Source: Sporosarcina limicola
Lineage (GTDB): Bacteria; Bacillota; Bacilli; Bacillales_A; Planococcaceae
Assembly (NCBI RefSeq): GCF_014873855.1
Contig: NZ_JADBEL010000027.1
Coordinates: forward strand, 1-48,537
Direction of reading: 5' to 3'
Length of the DNA stretch: 48,537 bases
The position numbers were made by a program, and so were the translations under genes. The notes below the pieces were generated by a model. It was given only the letters and a program-made list of their open reading frames with translations, had not been told where the DNA came from and did not search any database. Position 1 is the stretch's first letter. Each line of letters opens with the position of its first letter. Shown here in pieces: positions 20,050 through 28,701 of the stretch.

Positions 20050-20574
20050 ATGAAATATCAATTGGATGTCAAAGGGAAATCGCAATTCGATAAGGATATT
20101 GATGAACGATATCAACCATCAGCATGTGGCCCTGTAACCGCATTCGTCATGATGCGCTACCTCTTCCCTAATGCATCTCCTTACAACATCAATGATTTGT
20201 ATCGTCTTATGGGCGGAACGAAAATTGGTTTATTCAAATGGCGTTTCATCTATACTATGCGAAAAGTACTTGGTTCAAACTGGACTGTTGCGAAGTGCGG
20301 AATTGATGAAGTACAGCGGCAGATTAAAGAGGGACGACCGGTTGCGGCGAAGTTCGATAAATGGTTTTCATGCCGTTGGCGAGGGCGTTACGAATTTGAT
20401 TATCATTGGGTGCCGGTGATTGGTTTTGAAGAGAATGGTGATGATATAGCGCTTATTGTTCATGATAACGGGGGGAGAAATCGGAAAAGTGGAATTCAAT
20501 ATGTGTCCTATGAGCAGAATCGGCAAGTGCTGTCCTTTGTGAAAATGGAACCTGTCGACGGTACACATCAATAA
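20050..20574 (+). CDS. C39-like cysteine peptidase family protein
   Basis: A 174-residue protein with the C39/papain-like triad layout: Cys26 in YQPSACGPVTAFVMM, His119 in FDYHWVPVIGFEENG, and an Asp following in LIVHDNGG. These match the peptidase_C39_2 family, which in bacilli includes many stand-alone proteins of unknown substrate. No signal peptide, transporter or bacteriocin precursor is adjacent, so a bacteriocin-processing role is not supported. GGAGG precedes the ATG at 20050. It converges on ypcP and shares a bidirectional terminator with it. Confidence 0.75.
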   Translation: MKYQLDVKGKSQFDKDIDERYQPSACGPVTAFVMMRYLFPNASPYNINDLYRLMGGTKIGLFKWRFIYTMRKVLGSNWTVAKCGIDEVQRQIKEGRPVAAKFDKWFSCRWRGRYEFDYHWVPVIGFEENGDDIALIVHDNGGRNRKSGIQYVSYEQNRQVLSFVKMEPVDGTHQ

Positions 20575-20575
20575 A

Positions 20576-20616
20576 AAACGCTTATCGAATCTTCTCGTAG
20601 AATTCGATGAGCGTTT
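20576..20616. terminator. Bidirectional terminator between the C39-like gene and ypcP
   Basis: AAACGCTTATCGAAT / ATTCGATGAGCGTTT stem with A-run before and T-run after, between two converging genes. Confidence 0.85.
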
Positions 20617-20619
20617 ATT

Positions 20620-21510
20620 TTATTTCAAAAACAGTGAATCCGCCTGTTTCACAATCATAGTATAGCCTTCTGCTTCAATTAGTCCCCTCATAACTTGATC
20701 ATAAACAGGAATTTTTAATTCATCAATCGGATCATTCATTTCAATAGCACAATGGATTTCCGCAAGTTTTTTTGATAAAAATAGCATGTCCATATCGACT
20801 TCAATCTTTTTCCGTACGCCAGGCGCCAGTTCTTGCAGTGATTCGATTACACCTTCTACAGTCCCATATTCTTGAATGAGTTTGAGGGCTGTTTTAGGTC
20901 CAATCCCTTTCACTCCAGGATAGCCATCACTCGAATCACCTGTGAATGCCTTCTTATCTATGAATTGTTTCGGAGTAATTCCATACTCCTCGACGAATCT
21001 GTCATATGTATAAAAATCATAAACCGCATACCCTTTCTTCATGAATGCGATGCGCACTCCTGGCCTGAGTAGTTGGAGAAGGTCCTTATCTCCGGTAACA
21101 ATCGTGATCTCCGATTTGCCATCCCATTCTCGAACCATCGAACCGATAAGATCATCCGCTTCCATGCCGGGAATTCCGTAATTCTTCCAGCCAATCATTT
21201 CCGACAGATTTCTCGTCATATCAAACTGCGGTACAAGTTCGGGAGCTGGCGCTGGACGATTCGCCTTGTAGCCATCGAACAAATCATTTCGAAACGTGTG
21301 CGCCCCCATATCCCAACAAACCGCCATATGAGATGGCTTGAATAAGGACATTGCCGTCATTGTGTGACGTGCAAATCCCTGAACGCCATTTGTTGGTACG
21401 CCTTCAGCATTCGGAAAGTAGTGTCCCATTGCCGATGTTGCAAAAAAAGAACGGAACAATAGAGCCATTCCATCGATAAGTAATAAATGCGGTTTTTCGT
21501 TCATTTCCAT
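20620..21510 (-). CDS. ypcP: 5'-3' exonuclease YpcP
   Basis: A 296-residue 5'-3' exonuclease of the Pol I N-terminal/FEN family, thought to remove RNA primers and flaps. The acidic metal sites appear as LLLIDGMALLFRSFF, GMEADDLIGSMV and TGDKDLLQLL, followed by the helix-hairpin-helix GYPGVKGIGPKTALKLIQEYG. The length equals B. subtilis YpcP. The ATG at 21510 is chosen because GGAGG lies eight bases upstream; the ATG at 21525 lies upstream of that site. Confidence 0.92.
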   Translation of the reverse strand: MEMNEKPHLLLIDGMALLFRSFFATSAMGHYFPNAEGVPTNGVQGFARHTMTAMSLFKPSHMAVCWDMGAHTFRNDLFDGYKANRPAPAPELVPQFDMTRNLSEMIGWKNYGIPGMEADDLIGSMVREWDGKSEITIVTGDKDLLQLLRPGVRIAFMKKGYAVYDFYTYDRFVEEYGITPKQFIDKKAFTGDSSDGYPGVKGIGPKTALKLIQEYGTVEGVIESLQELAPGVRKKIEVDMDMLFLSKKLAEIHCAIEMNDPIDELKIPVYDQVMRGLIEAEGYTMIVKQADSLFLK

Positions 21511-21681
21511 AGTAATTTCCTCCATCCATTTCCAAAAAAACTGGGATCATCCATATAACTATAAAAAAATAAGTACCGTTGTGTGTGCAAATACGATAAT
21601 TTTTTTGCCATAACCTTTTTTCCATATCGTGTGAATAAAGACAGAATGAAAAAATATAAAACAACAATGAAATAGATGACG

Positions 21682-21789
21682 CTATATAAGTTGAACGAAA
21701 GATTCATCGGCCCATTTATACTTGAATAGTTGAAACAAACGCTTCAAACAAGCATATGTTGAATCAACAAAAATGTAAAACTTAAATTC
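21682..21789 (+). repeat. 108-bp dispersed repeat, copy 1
   Basis: Runs from CTATATAAGTTGAACGAAAG to GTAAAACTTAAATTC and matches 48075-48181 in the same orientation at roughly 90% identity by eye, with one 1-bp indel. It contains CATATG and repeated TTGAA/TTCAA motifs. It lies where core sequence (ypcP) gives way to the accessory stretch. I do not recognise it as a known IS end. Confidence 0.85.
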
Positions 21790-21823
21790 TTATATAATAT
21801 CAAATGCCTACTTATTTGATTTA

Positions 21824-22861
21824 TTAATTAGCCCTCACCTTTGTCAATTCCTCTTCAATTCCGTTCATAATGTCAGATGCTCCCGCCGACTTATTTGAGC
21901 ATACAACAACCTTGAGGGATGAATCAGGAAAAAAAGCAGAGTGAAAGCTGACTCCTGGGTCGTATCCCATTACATGATACTTAAGAATATTATTTCCACT
22001 TTTCTTAATCCAGATACCATAACCATAAAAGCTATCCTCTTTCACTAGAGTATGAGTTGTAAGTAACTTGTTGGTAAATGCTTCATTTAGTAGCTGATGG
22101 TTCATTAGGGCGTCCCATAACCTAACCATATCTTTAGCTGTTACAAATGCTCCGCCATCTGAACCGCCTTTCGCGGGTAACGAATAAATATTCGTTTTCC
22201 ATGTGCCATCTGAATTATCTATGTACCCTAACGCTATCCTTTCCGGAAGAGAGTCAAACGCAAAGTACCCTGAATCTATCATTCCAGCTACTTTGAAAAT
22301 ACGTTCTTCTATGTAGTCAGTAAAGTCAAGCCCACTTGCTTGTTCAACTACTAAACCTAGCAAAATATAACCTGCATTATTGTAGTGGAACTGCTCTCCC
22401 ACTGCGGATTTCATGCAATCATTTTGAAATAGTGGTAAGAAATCTCTTAAACATCTTATGTGATACATTGGATTTTTGACCCATAGCTCCTCAAAATCAT
22501 CCATTACTTCCTCATCAAAATAATCCGGTATTCCTGAAGTATGCGTCAGTAAATGATGAATGGTTACTTTTTTGTCAAGGTACGGAAAATTTATATCAAG
22601 ACATTCGCTCAAAGAAGAGTCAAAAGAAAGTTTTCCTTCTTCTACAAGCTGACAAATTGCTATCGAAGTGAAAAGCTTACATCCCGATGCAATACCATAC
22701 CGAGTTGCTGCTTGATTTTTTAATTGTTCAGAACGATTTGCGTAACCATAGCTTACATCGACTAAAAGTCTTTCCCCATTTTCAATAAATGCCGTACCTG
22801 AGAATTGATTATTACTTTGAATAGTTGCAATTCGTTCTGTAATGGTTATATCCACTTTCAA
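21824..22861 (-). CDS. Serine hydrolase of the class C beta-lactamase/PBP4* fold
   Basis: A 345-residue protein of the PF00144 family. The SxxK nucleophile motif is SGCK (Ser59, Lys62), the second motif is YNNAGY (usually YxN), and the third is a weak HVMGYDPG near the C-terminus. Members include D-aminopeptidases, esterases and penicillin-binding proteins; the substrate cannot be told here. There is no signal peptide, so it is probably cytosolic. GGAGGAAC precedes the ATG. It lies alone, minus strand, in an accessory stretch with a second member of the family at 24460. Confidence 0.8.
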   Translation of the reverse strand: MKVDITITERIATIQSNNQFSGTAFIENGERLLVDVSYGYANRSEQLKNQAATRYGIASGCKLFTSIAICQLVEEGKLSFDSSLSECLDINFPYLDKKVTIHHLLTHTSGIPDYFDEEVMDDFEELWVKNPMYHIRCLRDFLPLFQNDCMKSAVGEQFHYNNAGYILLGLVVEQASGLDFTDYIEERIFKVAGMIDSGYFAFDSLPERIALGYIDNSDGTWKTNIYSLPAKGGSDGGAFVTAKDMVRLWDALMNHQLLNEAFTNKLLTTHTLVKEDSFYGYGIWIKKSGNNILKYHVMGYDPGVSFHSAFFPDSSLKVVVCSNKSAGASDIMNGIEEELTKVRAN

Positions 22862-23123
22862 GTTTGTTCCTCCAATCTCTTTGTCTTCGAAAATATATTT
22901 TCCTTGTTATCATTGAATTAAAGGGCTATTTTCCAATTTAGTCCTGCCTTTTCTGCTAAAATACACACTACCTTCCTTATCTTCCTGAACACTTCGAACA
23001 CCCTCTCTATTTATAGTATAGTTCAAAAAACTCCAAAGATAAACAGATCTAGGTATTATTTTGACAATTCATAAAAAGTGAATTATAGTAACAACGTATG
23101 GAAATTATTGCCAGAGGCGAGAA

Positions 23124-23324
23124 ATGAAATACTTCTATTCAATAAAATTTGTTTTCAAATTAATCTTTTCCAACCTACTGATTCCTTTAGTGTATGTAGC
23201 TCTATTAACCTATTCTGTTTTAGGATTCTATCTATACTCTATTGAAAAAAGCCTAGGAAGTGGGCTCTTTGGTATTTATGTGTTTTATGTTGTTAATGCT
23301 TTCCGATTTCCCTTCATTAGTTAA
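23124..23324 (+). CDS. Short hydrophobic protein, possibly truncated
   Basis: A 66-residue frame opening MKYFYSIKFVFKLIFSN, with one strong and one weaker hydrophobic segment. AGAGGCGAG lies before the ATG. Its last 72 bp overlap the 3' end of the NUDIX gene on the other strand, which makes the C-terminus suspect. It may be the first part of a membrane protein whose rest was lost at the junction. I do not recognise a family. Confidence 0.25.
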   Translation: MKYFYSIKFVFKLIFSNLLIPLVYVALLTYSVLGFYLYSIEKSLGSGLFGIYVFYVVNAFRFPFIS

Positions 23325-23756
23325 CATCTCATATAATCCGTCTGGGACAAGCTTGAATTTTGGGTTATCCTTAAAATCAGCTAATCTCTTCCAAACTGCT
23401 ATATATTTATTTTCTCCTTCAACACCCTGAATAACGTCTTGTTCATAAACATTGGTATAGAGTAATTTTGCTTCATAAATAAAATCAAACTCATGTCCAA
23501 CTTCACCATTATAAGAGAATATGTTTTCAATGATTCCCAACAGTTTCGTGTCAATAATATCCTGATTGATTTCTTCCTTTACTTCACGAATCACAGCGGA
23601 TTTACTGTCTTCGCCATATTCAATTGTTCCTCCAACTGGACGAAATGTAATAACTCCATGCTCGTCGGGAAACTGTTCCAACAATATTGAATCAGTCTTC
23701 CGAATGATACAAAGTGAAGAGGCCCTATACCTACGAATTTGATTAATACTAATCAT
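23253..23756 (-). CDS. NUDIX hydrolase
   Basis: A 167-residue NUDIX protein. The Nudix box reads GGTIEYGEDSKSAVIREVKEE, then INQDI; the glycine normally following REUxEEx is Asn. The metal-binding glutamates are intact, so hydrolysis of a nucleoside diphosphate derivative is still plausible. The last ~20 residues (after LYEMLTNEGK) look like extension past the usual family end and overlap the small hydrophobic frame. Neighbour to a second NUDIX gene at 23856. Confidence 0.8.
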   Translation of the reverse strand: MISINQIRRYRASSLCIIRKTDSILLEQFPDEHGVITFRPVGGTIEYGEDSKSAVIREVKEEINQDIIDTKLLGIIENIFSYNGEVGHEFDFIYEAKLLYTNVYEQDVIQGVEGENKYIAVWKRLADFKDNPKFKLVPDGLYEMLTNEGKSESINNIKHINTKEPTS

Positions 23757-23855
23757 TCCCTCTTAATTTTTTAAAAGAAATATGAGATACGTCTTCTTTA
23801 GTATTGCTATTTTACGAAGTTAAAGAGTTTGATTTTTATAGGAGTTGAACTGGCA

Positions 23856-24299
23856 CTAGTAAGATTCAGGTCTGCCAGCTTTCCTAAGAATATATGGAAC
23901 CGTAGTTTTACTTTTTATCAATCCTTCAAATCCACTTGATAGATGTATGTACTTTTCTGCCGCTTGGGCATTCATCCAAGTAATTTCCTCAATTTCTTCT
24001 GGAAATGAAATAGTTATTTCCCCACCGATTATTTTTCCATTGAAAGTAAAAAAGATCGCATGATGTCCTCTTTCTTTAAAAAATGCCTCACTCACCGTAA
24101 AAATACCATCTATTTGTACTTCTAATCCTGTTTCTTCTTTCACTTCACGAATGGCCGCTTCTTCAAGCGTTTCTCCCTTTTCTACCGCTCCGCCTGGGAG
24201 TGTATAGTAAGAAGGCCCTTCACCTTTATTTTTGACCATTAGTACATTCTTTCCTTGTTCATCCAATAGAAGTACATAGGCAACATCTACTCTTTTCAT
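23856..24299 (-). CDS. NUDIX hydrolase
   Basis: A 147-residue NUDIX protein with a canonical box GGAVEKGETLEEAAIREVKEE followed by TGLEV. The N-terminal MKRVDVAYVLLLDEQGKNV strand resembles ADP-ribose pyrophosphatase/MutT-like members; the substrate is not identifiable from sequence. It follows the serine hydrolase gene at 24460 on the same strand after a 160-bp gap. Confidence 0.85.
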   Translation of the reverse strand: MKRVDVAYVLLLDEQGKNVLMVKNKGEGPSYYTLPGGAVEKGETLEEAAIREVKEETGLEVQIDGIFTVSEAFFKERGHHAIFFTFNGKIIGGEITISFPEEIEEITWMNAQAAEKYIHLSSGFEGLIKSKTTVPYILRKAGRPESY

Positions 24300-24459
24300 G
24301 TATGCTCCCCCCTTTTTAGTTGCTTAAGATGACGGTGTACGAGTAGATAAAAACCACATTGCTAATAAAATTATCATGCATAAAAAAATTAATTGAAAAC
24401 GATTCGAAGATTTAAACTCTTCACCAAAAAATAAACAATCTTCCGAACTCTATGAGAAC

Positions 24460-25764
24460 CTACCCAGCCTTATTCGTCCTACACCTTTTTCCATAACAGT
24501 CTATATACTGCACATATTCTATTGCCCCTGATGGTGAATAATAGAATACAAGTTGTTCATTAATCATCTCGGTTACAAAAGTTGTTTTGACAGAGTCGTG
24601 ACTAACTGGGACAAGTTTGAATTTATACATTGCTCCGTACATCTTAGGGGCTGTAAGGTATAGTTCTTCATTTTTCACGGAAATGTCCAGAACTTTATAT
24701 TCCTCATTTCCAATTAAATACTTACCCTCTATAGATTTTATTTTTGCAAATGGGATAGGTACAGCAGGAAACGGTAATGATACGTTTTCTCCAAAAATGA
24801 TTTTCGCAATTTCCTGACTTAGATGGGTTACAGGTGTAACATTCATATTACTTAAAAAGATAATCGTAACTTGATCATCGACAAACCTAAGAAATTCGCT
24901 AGAAAAACCACTGATATCACCAAAATGATGCACACAGTTTCTATCCACTATTTCAGCTATCATCCAACCACATGCATAGGTACCTAGATTTGGAGTAAAC
25001 ATTTTCTGCGTTAGTTCCTTAGAGAGTATTTCAGACGATCTTAATGCCTTATCCCAAATAAATAGATCCTCTGTTGTAGAATATAAACCATATGCTCCTA
25101 ATGGAAATGACATGTCCGCATATGCGGGATGAATCGGTTCTTCCCAGTATGAATAACCAGAAGCTAAACCTGGAACGACCTTTATTCCGTCATCACAGTC
25201 TGTATTATACATGCCCAGCGGATGACATATTTGCTCTTGTATATAATCTGTATAAGACATGCCTGTAACTTTTTCGATAATAGCCGTTAACAACGTGTAA
25301 CCTGAGTTTGAATACCCAAAACTACTTCCCGGTTCGAAGTCTAATTCCTGTTCTTTAAATGAATCAATAAGCTGATTTAAAGTTGAAGGTAGTCTCATTG
25401 TACTAGACCAAAAATCAGCAAAATTTGTATAATTGGGAATACCCGAGCTATTGGTTAAGCAATGATATATCGTAATTCGATCACCGTTTGGATAATCGGG
25501 AAGATACTTACCTACATGATCGTTTATGTTCAACTTCTGCTTCTCATGTAATTGAAATATCCCCATGGCTGTAAAAGCCTTAGTAAGTGAGCCTATGCGA
25601 AATTTAGTTGTAGGCATATTAGGTATATTATATTCCCAATTCGCCATACCAAAACCTTTGTTTAAAAGGATTTTATCGTTAGAAGCGATTAATATGGAAC
25701 CATTCAAATAGCCATTTTGATCGTATGACTCTACCCAGTAACTTATCCGCTCTTCTACTATCAT
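24460..25764 (-). CDS. Serine hydrolase of the class C beta-lactamase fold with C-terminal extension
   Basis: A 434-residue PF00144 family protein. SLTK (Ser59, Lys62) is the nucleophile motif, YSNSGY (Tyr151) the second, and HHFGDISGF fits the third (HxG). About 100 residues after the core form a beta-rich extension (KSIEGKYLIGNEEYKVLDI onward), common in esterase-like members. No signal peptide is seen. Its resemblance to the gene at 21824 suggests that the two belong to the same accessory repertoire, but they differ too much to be a recent duplication. Confidence 0.82.
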   Translation of the reverse strand: MIVEERISYWVESYDQNGYLNGSILIASNDKILLNKGFGMANWEYNIPNMPTTKFRIGSLTKAFTAMGIFQLHEKQKLNINDHVGKYLPDYPNGDRITIYHCLTNSSGIPNYTNFADFWSSTMRLPSTLNQLIDSFKEQELDFEPGSSFGYSNSGYTLLTAIIEKVTGMSYTDYIQEQICHPLGMYNTDCDDGIKVVPGLASGYSYWEEPIHPAYADMSFPLGAYGLYSTTEDLFIWDKALRSSEILSKELTQKMFTPNLGTYACGWMIAEIVDRNCVHHFGDISGFSSEFLRFVDDQVTIIFLSNMNVTPVTHLSQEIAKIIFGENVSLPFPAVPIPFAKIKSIEGKYLIGNEEYKVLDISVKNEELYLTAPKMYGAMYKFKLVPVSHDSVKTTFVTEMINEQLVFYYSPSGAIEYVQYIDCYGKRCRTNKAG

Positions 25765-25950
25765 ATGTGTTTTTTCCTCTCTCTAACGTAGCGTTACTTT
25801 TGAATTTTATATCTACTATAAATTCAATGTATCTTTTCAACTATAAAATTCAAAATGTTCAATAAGAGATTAATTAAGTGGAATTCTGAATAACGTGGAC
25901 TTTCCAATATGGCTACTGTAACATATTAGTAGATAGGAGGAGGTAAATAA

Positions 25951-26970
25951 ATGTTAAAAAGATGTCTTTTCATGTGTTTTACGTTGCTACTAGTTTTGGC
26001 GTTTTCATCCCCAACGCAAGTAAATGCAATTGGGTTTACAGACGTTAATTTGTACAAAGAAGAAATTACTTACTTAGCCGATAAAGGGATAATACAAGGC
26101 TATCCTGATGGCACTTTCAAACCCACTCAAAACCTAACTCGTCTTCAAGCTGTCACAATGATCTTACGAGAAAAAAAGATTACTGAATACAGCGCACCCA
26201 ATCCGAATTTCACAGATGTAAAGCCTGGGAGTCACGGCTACGAGATAATAGCAAAGGCCGTTGATTTAGGATTTATCTCTGGAAAAACGAATAAAGATGG
26301 CAGCAAATATTTTGACGCGTCATCGCCGGTAACTCGTGGTCAGATGGCCAAGATTCTCGTCAAGGGCTATCAGTTATCGAAAAAGGAAGACGTAAACTTT
26401 ACAGACGTTGTAGCTACTAACTCCTTTAAGGATTATATCAGTGTATTATCCACAGAGAACATTACAAAAGGCTATTCCGATGGGTCATTTAAGCCGAATA
26501 ATAATCTTTCACGTCAACATTTCGCTTTGTTCATGGCTCGATTGTTGGCCGATAGAGCGCCTAGCCAGGACCCTAATCCACCATTAATAAAAGCTACTAA
26601 TGCCGGTGATTTTGAAAAAGTCAAAGCTTTACTTAAAAGTGGTGTGAATCCAAATGTAGTAGATAGGGATGGAAAAACAGCCCTATATGCTGCGACTTCA
26701 AACGTGGAAACAGATATAATGAGTTTGCTATTAGAATACGGAGCAGATCCGAACATTCAAGATAATTATGGTTATTACCCACTTATGGGCGCTATTTATC
26801 CACCCCATAATATTGAAATGATTCGTATGCTGTTAGAGGCTGGAGCTAATCCGACCATCAAAGATAATGATGGCCATGACGCATTTTATATGGCTAAAGA
26901 GAATGGAAATATACCAGAAGTAATAAAACTGCTTGAACAATTTTCAAAAATCAAGGGTGAGAACGACTGA
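25951..26970 (+). CDS. SLH-domain surface protein with C-terminal ankyrin repeats
   Basis: A 339-residue secreted protein. A signal peptide ends near VNA (residue ~26). Three SLH motifs follow: FTDVNLYKEEI...GYPDGTFKP, FTDVKPGSHGYE and FTDVVATNSFKD...GYSDGSFKP (to about residue 205). SLH motifs anchor proteins to pyruvylated cell-wall polymer. Residues ~210-335 are four ankyrin-type repeats (NAGDFEKVKALLKSGVNPN, DGKTALYAATSN, LLLEYGADPNIQDNYG, MLLEAGANPTIKDNDGHDA), a protein-binding module. The combination of cell-wall anchor and ankyrin repeats is uncommon. GGAGGAGG precedes the ATG. Confidence 0.88.
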   Translation: MLKRCLFMCFTLLLVLAFSSPTQVNAIGFTDVNLYKEEITYLADKGIIQGYPDGTFKPTQNLTRLQAVTMILREKKITEYSAPNPNFTDVKPGSHGYEIIAKAVDLGFISGKTNKDGSKYFDASSPVTRGQMAKILVKGYQLSKKEDVNFTDVVATNSFKDYISVLSTENITKGYSDGSFKPNNNLSRQHFALFMARLLADRAPSQDPNPPLIKATNAGDFEKVKALLKSGVNPNVVDRDGKTALYAATSNVETDIMSLLLEYGADPNIQDNYGYYPLMGAIYPPHNIEMIRMLLEAGANPTIKDNDGHDAFYMAKENGNIPEVIKLLEQFSKIKGEND

Positions 26971-27014
26971 ATAGATGAGCAAACTTGTAGCTTTCATTGA
27001 ATTCATTATCAAGC

Positions 27015-27149
27015 ATATTGAACAACCACCTACTAAAGTAGGTGGAATCTATTTGGGCTAAAGCCCACTAAAGATAAAAATCAAAAATAAAGCTCAAAAA
27101 CTAAAAGATAAGGCTAAAGCGTATACCGTCTAAAGACGGTGGTTTTTGA
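27015..27149 (+). mobile_element. Small IS200/IS605-like hairpin element (MITE or remnant)
   Basis: Three perfect hairpins share the same CTAAAG apex: CCACCTACTAAAGTAGGTGG (27026-27045), GGGCTAAAGCCC (27055-27066) and ACCGTCTAAAGACGGT (27125-27140), the last followed by GGTTTTTGAC. Subterminal hairpins without terminal inverted repeats are typical of IS200/IS605 elements, whose right end also encodes the 3' part of the TnpB guide RNA. No tnpA or tnpB is present, so this is a stripped remnant or a non-autonomous derivative. The RloA-like fragment begins directly to its right. Boundaries are approximate. Confidence 0.45.
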
Positions 27150-27528
27150 CCACGCTTTTGAAAAGCAAAATGGTTCCGTTATTTTCATTGATGAGCTTGA
27201 TACCAAACTACATCCATTGTTGCTAAGGTATGTCATTACGATGTTTCATGATGAAAAGACGAATCCGCATAATGCGCAATTGATTTATACGACGCATGAT
27301 AATTACACTTTGACAAAGGATGTTTTTAGAAGGGATCAGATTTGGTTTGTTGAAAAACAGAAAGATTTGACTGCAGAATTGTATTCATTGGCTGAGTATA
27401 AATTAGATGATGATCGAAAAGTTCGAAATGACGCAAGCTATAATAAGGATTATTTATTGGGTAAGTATGGTGGAGTGCCTGTTTTGAAGGAATTTAACAT
27501 GTGGGGTAATTCCAATGAGACAGAATGA
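27147..27528 (+). pseudogene. C-terminal fragment of an RloA-like AAA ATPase
   Basis: The readable part begins AFEKQNGSVIFIDELDTKLHP, the Walker B/switch region of OLD-/RloA-type ATPases, and includes the H-loop segment QLIYTTHDNYTL and the end motif YNKDYLLGKYGGVPVLKEF. The N-terminal half with Walker A is missing: the hairpin element occupies its place. RloA with RloB is linked to restriction/abortive-infection defence. Cut off from its start and partner, it is very unlikely to work. Confidence 0.7.
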
Positions 27529-27737
27529 ACGCGAAAAAAGGAATTATAAGCGAAACCTATTCAAAGAAACAACGTATTTTTTATAATGATTTAAAAGATT
27601 TCACCAAAGAGGCTAGTAGGAGGAGTGACCGGCTGTTGGAAAGATATTACGAGGATGAAATTACCGTTCCGTCGAAAATGAATCCCGCGACTACTGTTCA
27701 TAAATTATTGGCTAAGCTACTACCCTATCTTGAATAG
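27515..27737 (+). pseudogene. Degenerate RloB-like gene, internally deleted and frameshifted
   Basis: An ATG at 27515, overlapping the RloA-like stop, opens MRQNEREKRNYKRNLFKETT and stops after 23 residues at 27586, as an RloB N-terminus would begin. A different frame then gives DFTKEASRRSDRLLERYYED and ends NPATTVHKLLAKLLPYLE, resembling the C-terminus of RloB-type proteins. The middle (about 150 residues in the family) is gone. The reading is inference from position next to the RloA-like fragment; the two ends are short. Confidence 0.45.
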
Positions 27738-27765
27738 AAGATGATGGAGTCTGAATATAGAATAG

Positions 27766-27978
27766 CTCCTTTCCCTCGTCTTGTACTTTATATTTTCCTA
27801 CACATAAAAAAGCTAAAGCCCCAAATTCGGCTTTAGCTTTTTTTATGTCAACCGAGTAAATACCGAGCAATACCTTCGATATCCGGTGTAAAAATACGGT
27901 CTTCGTCAATTGGACGAACAACTTCACGCAGTTTATCGTACTTAACCCGTGTTTTCGGCGCCATGCCCTCTACTCCAC
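27766..27978 (-). repeat. Displaced, diverged copy of the hutH 3' end and terminator
   Basis: About 212 bp closely similar to 36089-36306. On the minus strand it encodes the last ~40 residues of HutH ([13 protein letters not shown]...[10 protein letters not shown], then TGA) without the rest of the gene, followed by the same type of terminator. Most coding differences from the intact gene are synonymous (LLG is CTC-GGT against TTG-GGA; TTT/TTC; ACA/ACG), with one Glu-to-Lys change, so this segment once belonged to a functional hutH of another lineage or diverged under selection. With hutH it brackets the 8.1-kb island. Confidence 0.9.
27804..27846. terminator. Terminator copy belonging to the displaced hutH end
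   Basis: AAAAAAGCTAAAGCC / GGCTTTAGCTTTTTT, a perfect 15-bp stem. It corresponds to the hutH terminator at 36132-36169, where the same stem contains mismatches. Confidence 0.85.
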
Positions 27979-28026
27979 AGATAAAACAGATTGTTCAGTT
28001 AGTTTAACTTTGTAAGTTCTCTGACC

Positions 28027-28701
28027 CTATTTTTGCTCCTGAACATGTTTTTTCAAGTCATTAAAAGCGTTTTTATTGTTGGTTACCCATTCCTTTATAT
28101 TTTCAACACTTTCTTTTGCTTCTACTTTAGAACCTTTAGTTAATTCAATAACAGTTGGGAATAATTCTTCGTTACCGGATTCAACTTTTTCTAGGATGAA
28201 TGGTATCGCAGGTGTCCCTAATTCCAAAAGAAGCTGTTCTTTTTCATTGGGGCTTAGTTTGGAACTAGAAGAAATTGCATCAACAGTAGCAGGAATGGAA
28301 GCCAAGTGTTCCTTCCATTTTAATTTAAATTCTTGTGCTGTTTCCCATTGAGAAGATTCTTTTTTCTTTAGATCTACCCTTGCGATACGTTCAATTGCGA
28401 TTGCTAAAATGTATTCTTGCAGACCGCTATTTACACTTTGAGATAACCTTTTTTATAAGTGCGGCAGTGCATCATTACCTAGCGTGATTATTTCGTTAAA
28501 GTTCACATCATCCTGAATATAATCATGGGGATCCGAACTTGTAGATAACCCCGTTCCTAAAGCAAGTTCTTTATCAATTTTTTGAGCAATCAAAGAAAAA
28601 TTAGTATCGATTCTTTTTTCCATAGCGACACTTGTTCTTTGACTAATAAATATTGATCCAATAAAACAGCAGATTAAAATCACCAAAAATAATTTTTTCA
28701 C
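28027..28701 (-). pseudogene. Secreted or membrane-anchored protein gene broken by one in-frame stop
   Basis: A GTG at 28701 starts a hydrophobic segment (KKLFLVILICCFIGSIFIS), then ~80 residues ending NDALPHL, a TAA at 28453-28455, and the same frame continues KRLSQSVNSGLQEYILAIAI to the natural stop at 28027. One base change would restore a 224-residue protein. The continuous sense after the stop indicates recent nonsense mutation. GNDALPHL and LGTPAIPFILEKVESGNEE resemble HEAT-like helical repeats. I do not recognise a named family. Confidence 0.65.

Noticed and set aside
20050..20574. Bacteriocin-processing peptidase
   Set aside because: The C39-like triad is present, but no ABC transporter, double-Gly leader peptide or immunity gene is nearby.
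21501..21707. 68-codon minus-strand frame with a hydrophobic N-terminus
   Set aside because: Starts inside the 108-bp repeat, overlaps the ypcP start and has no ribosome site or recognisable family.
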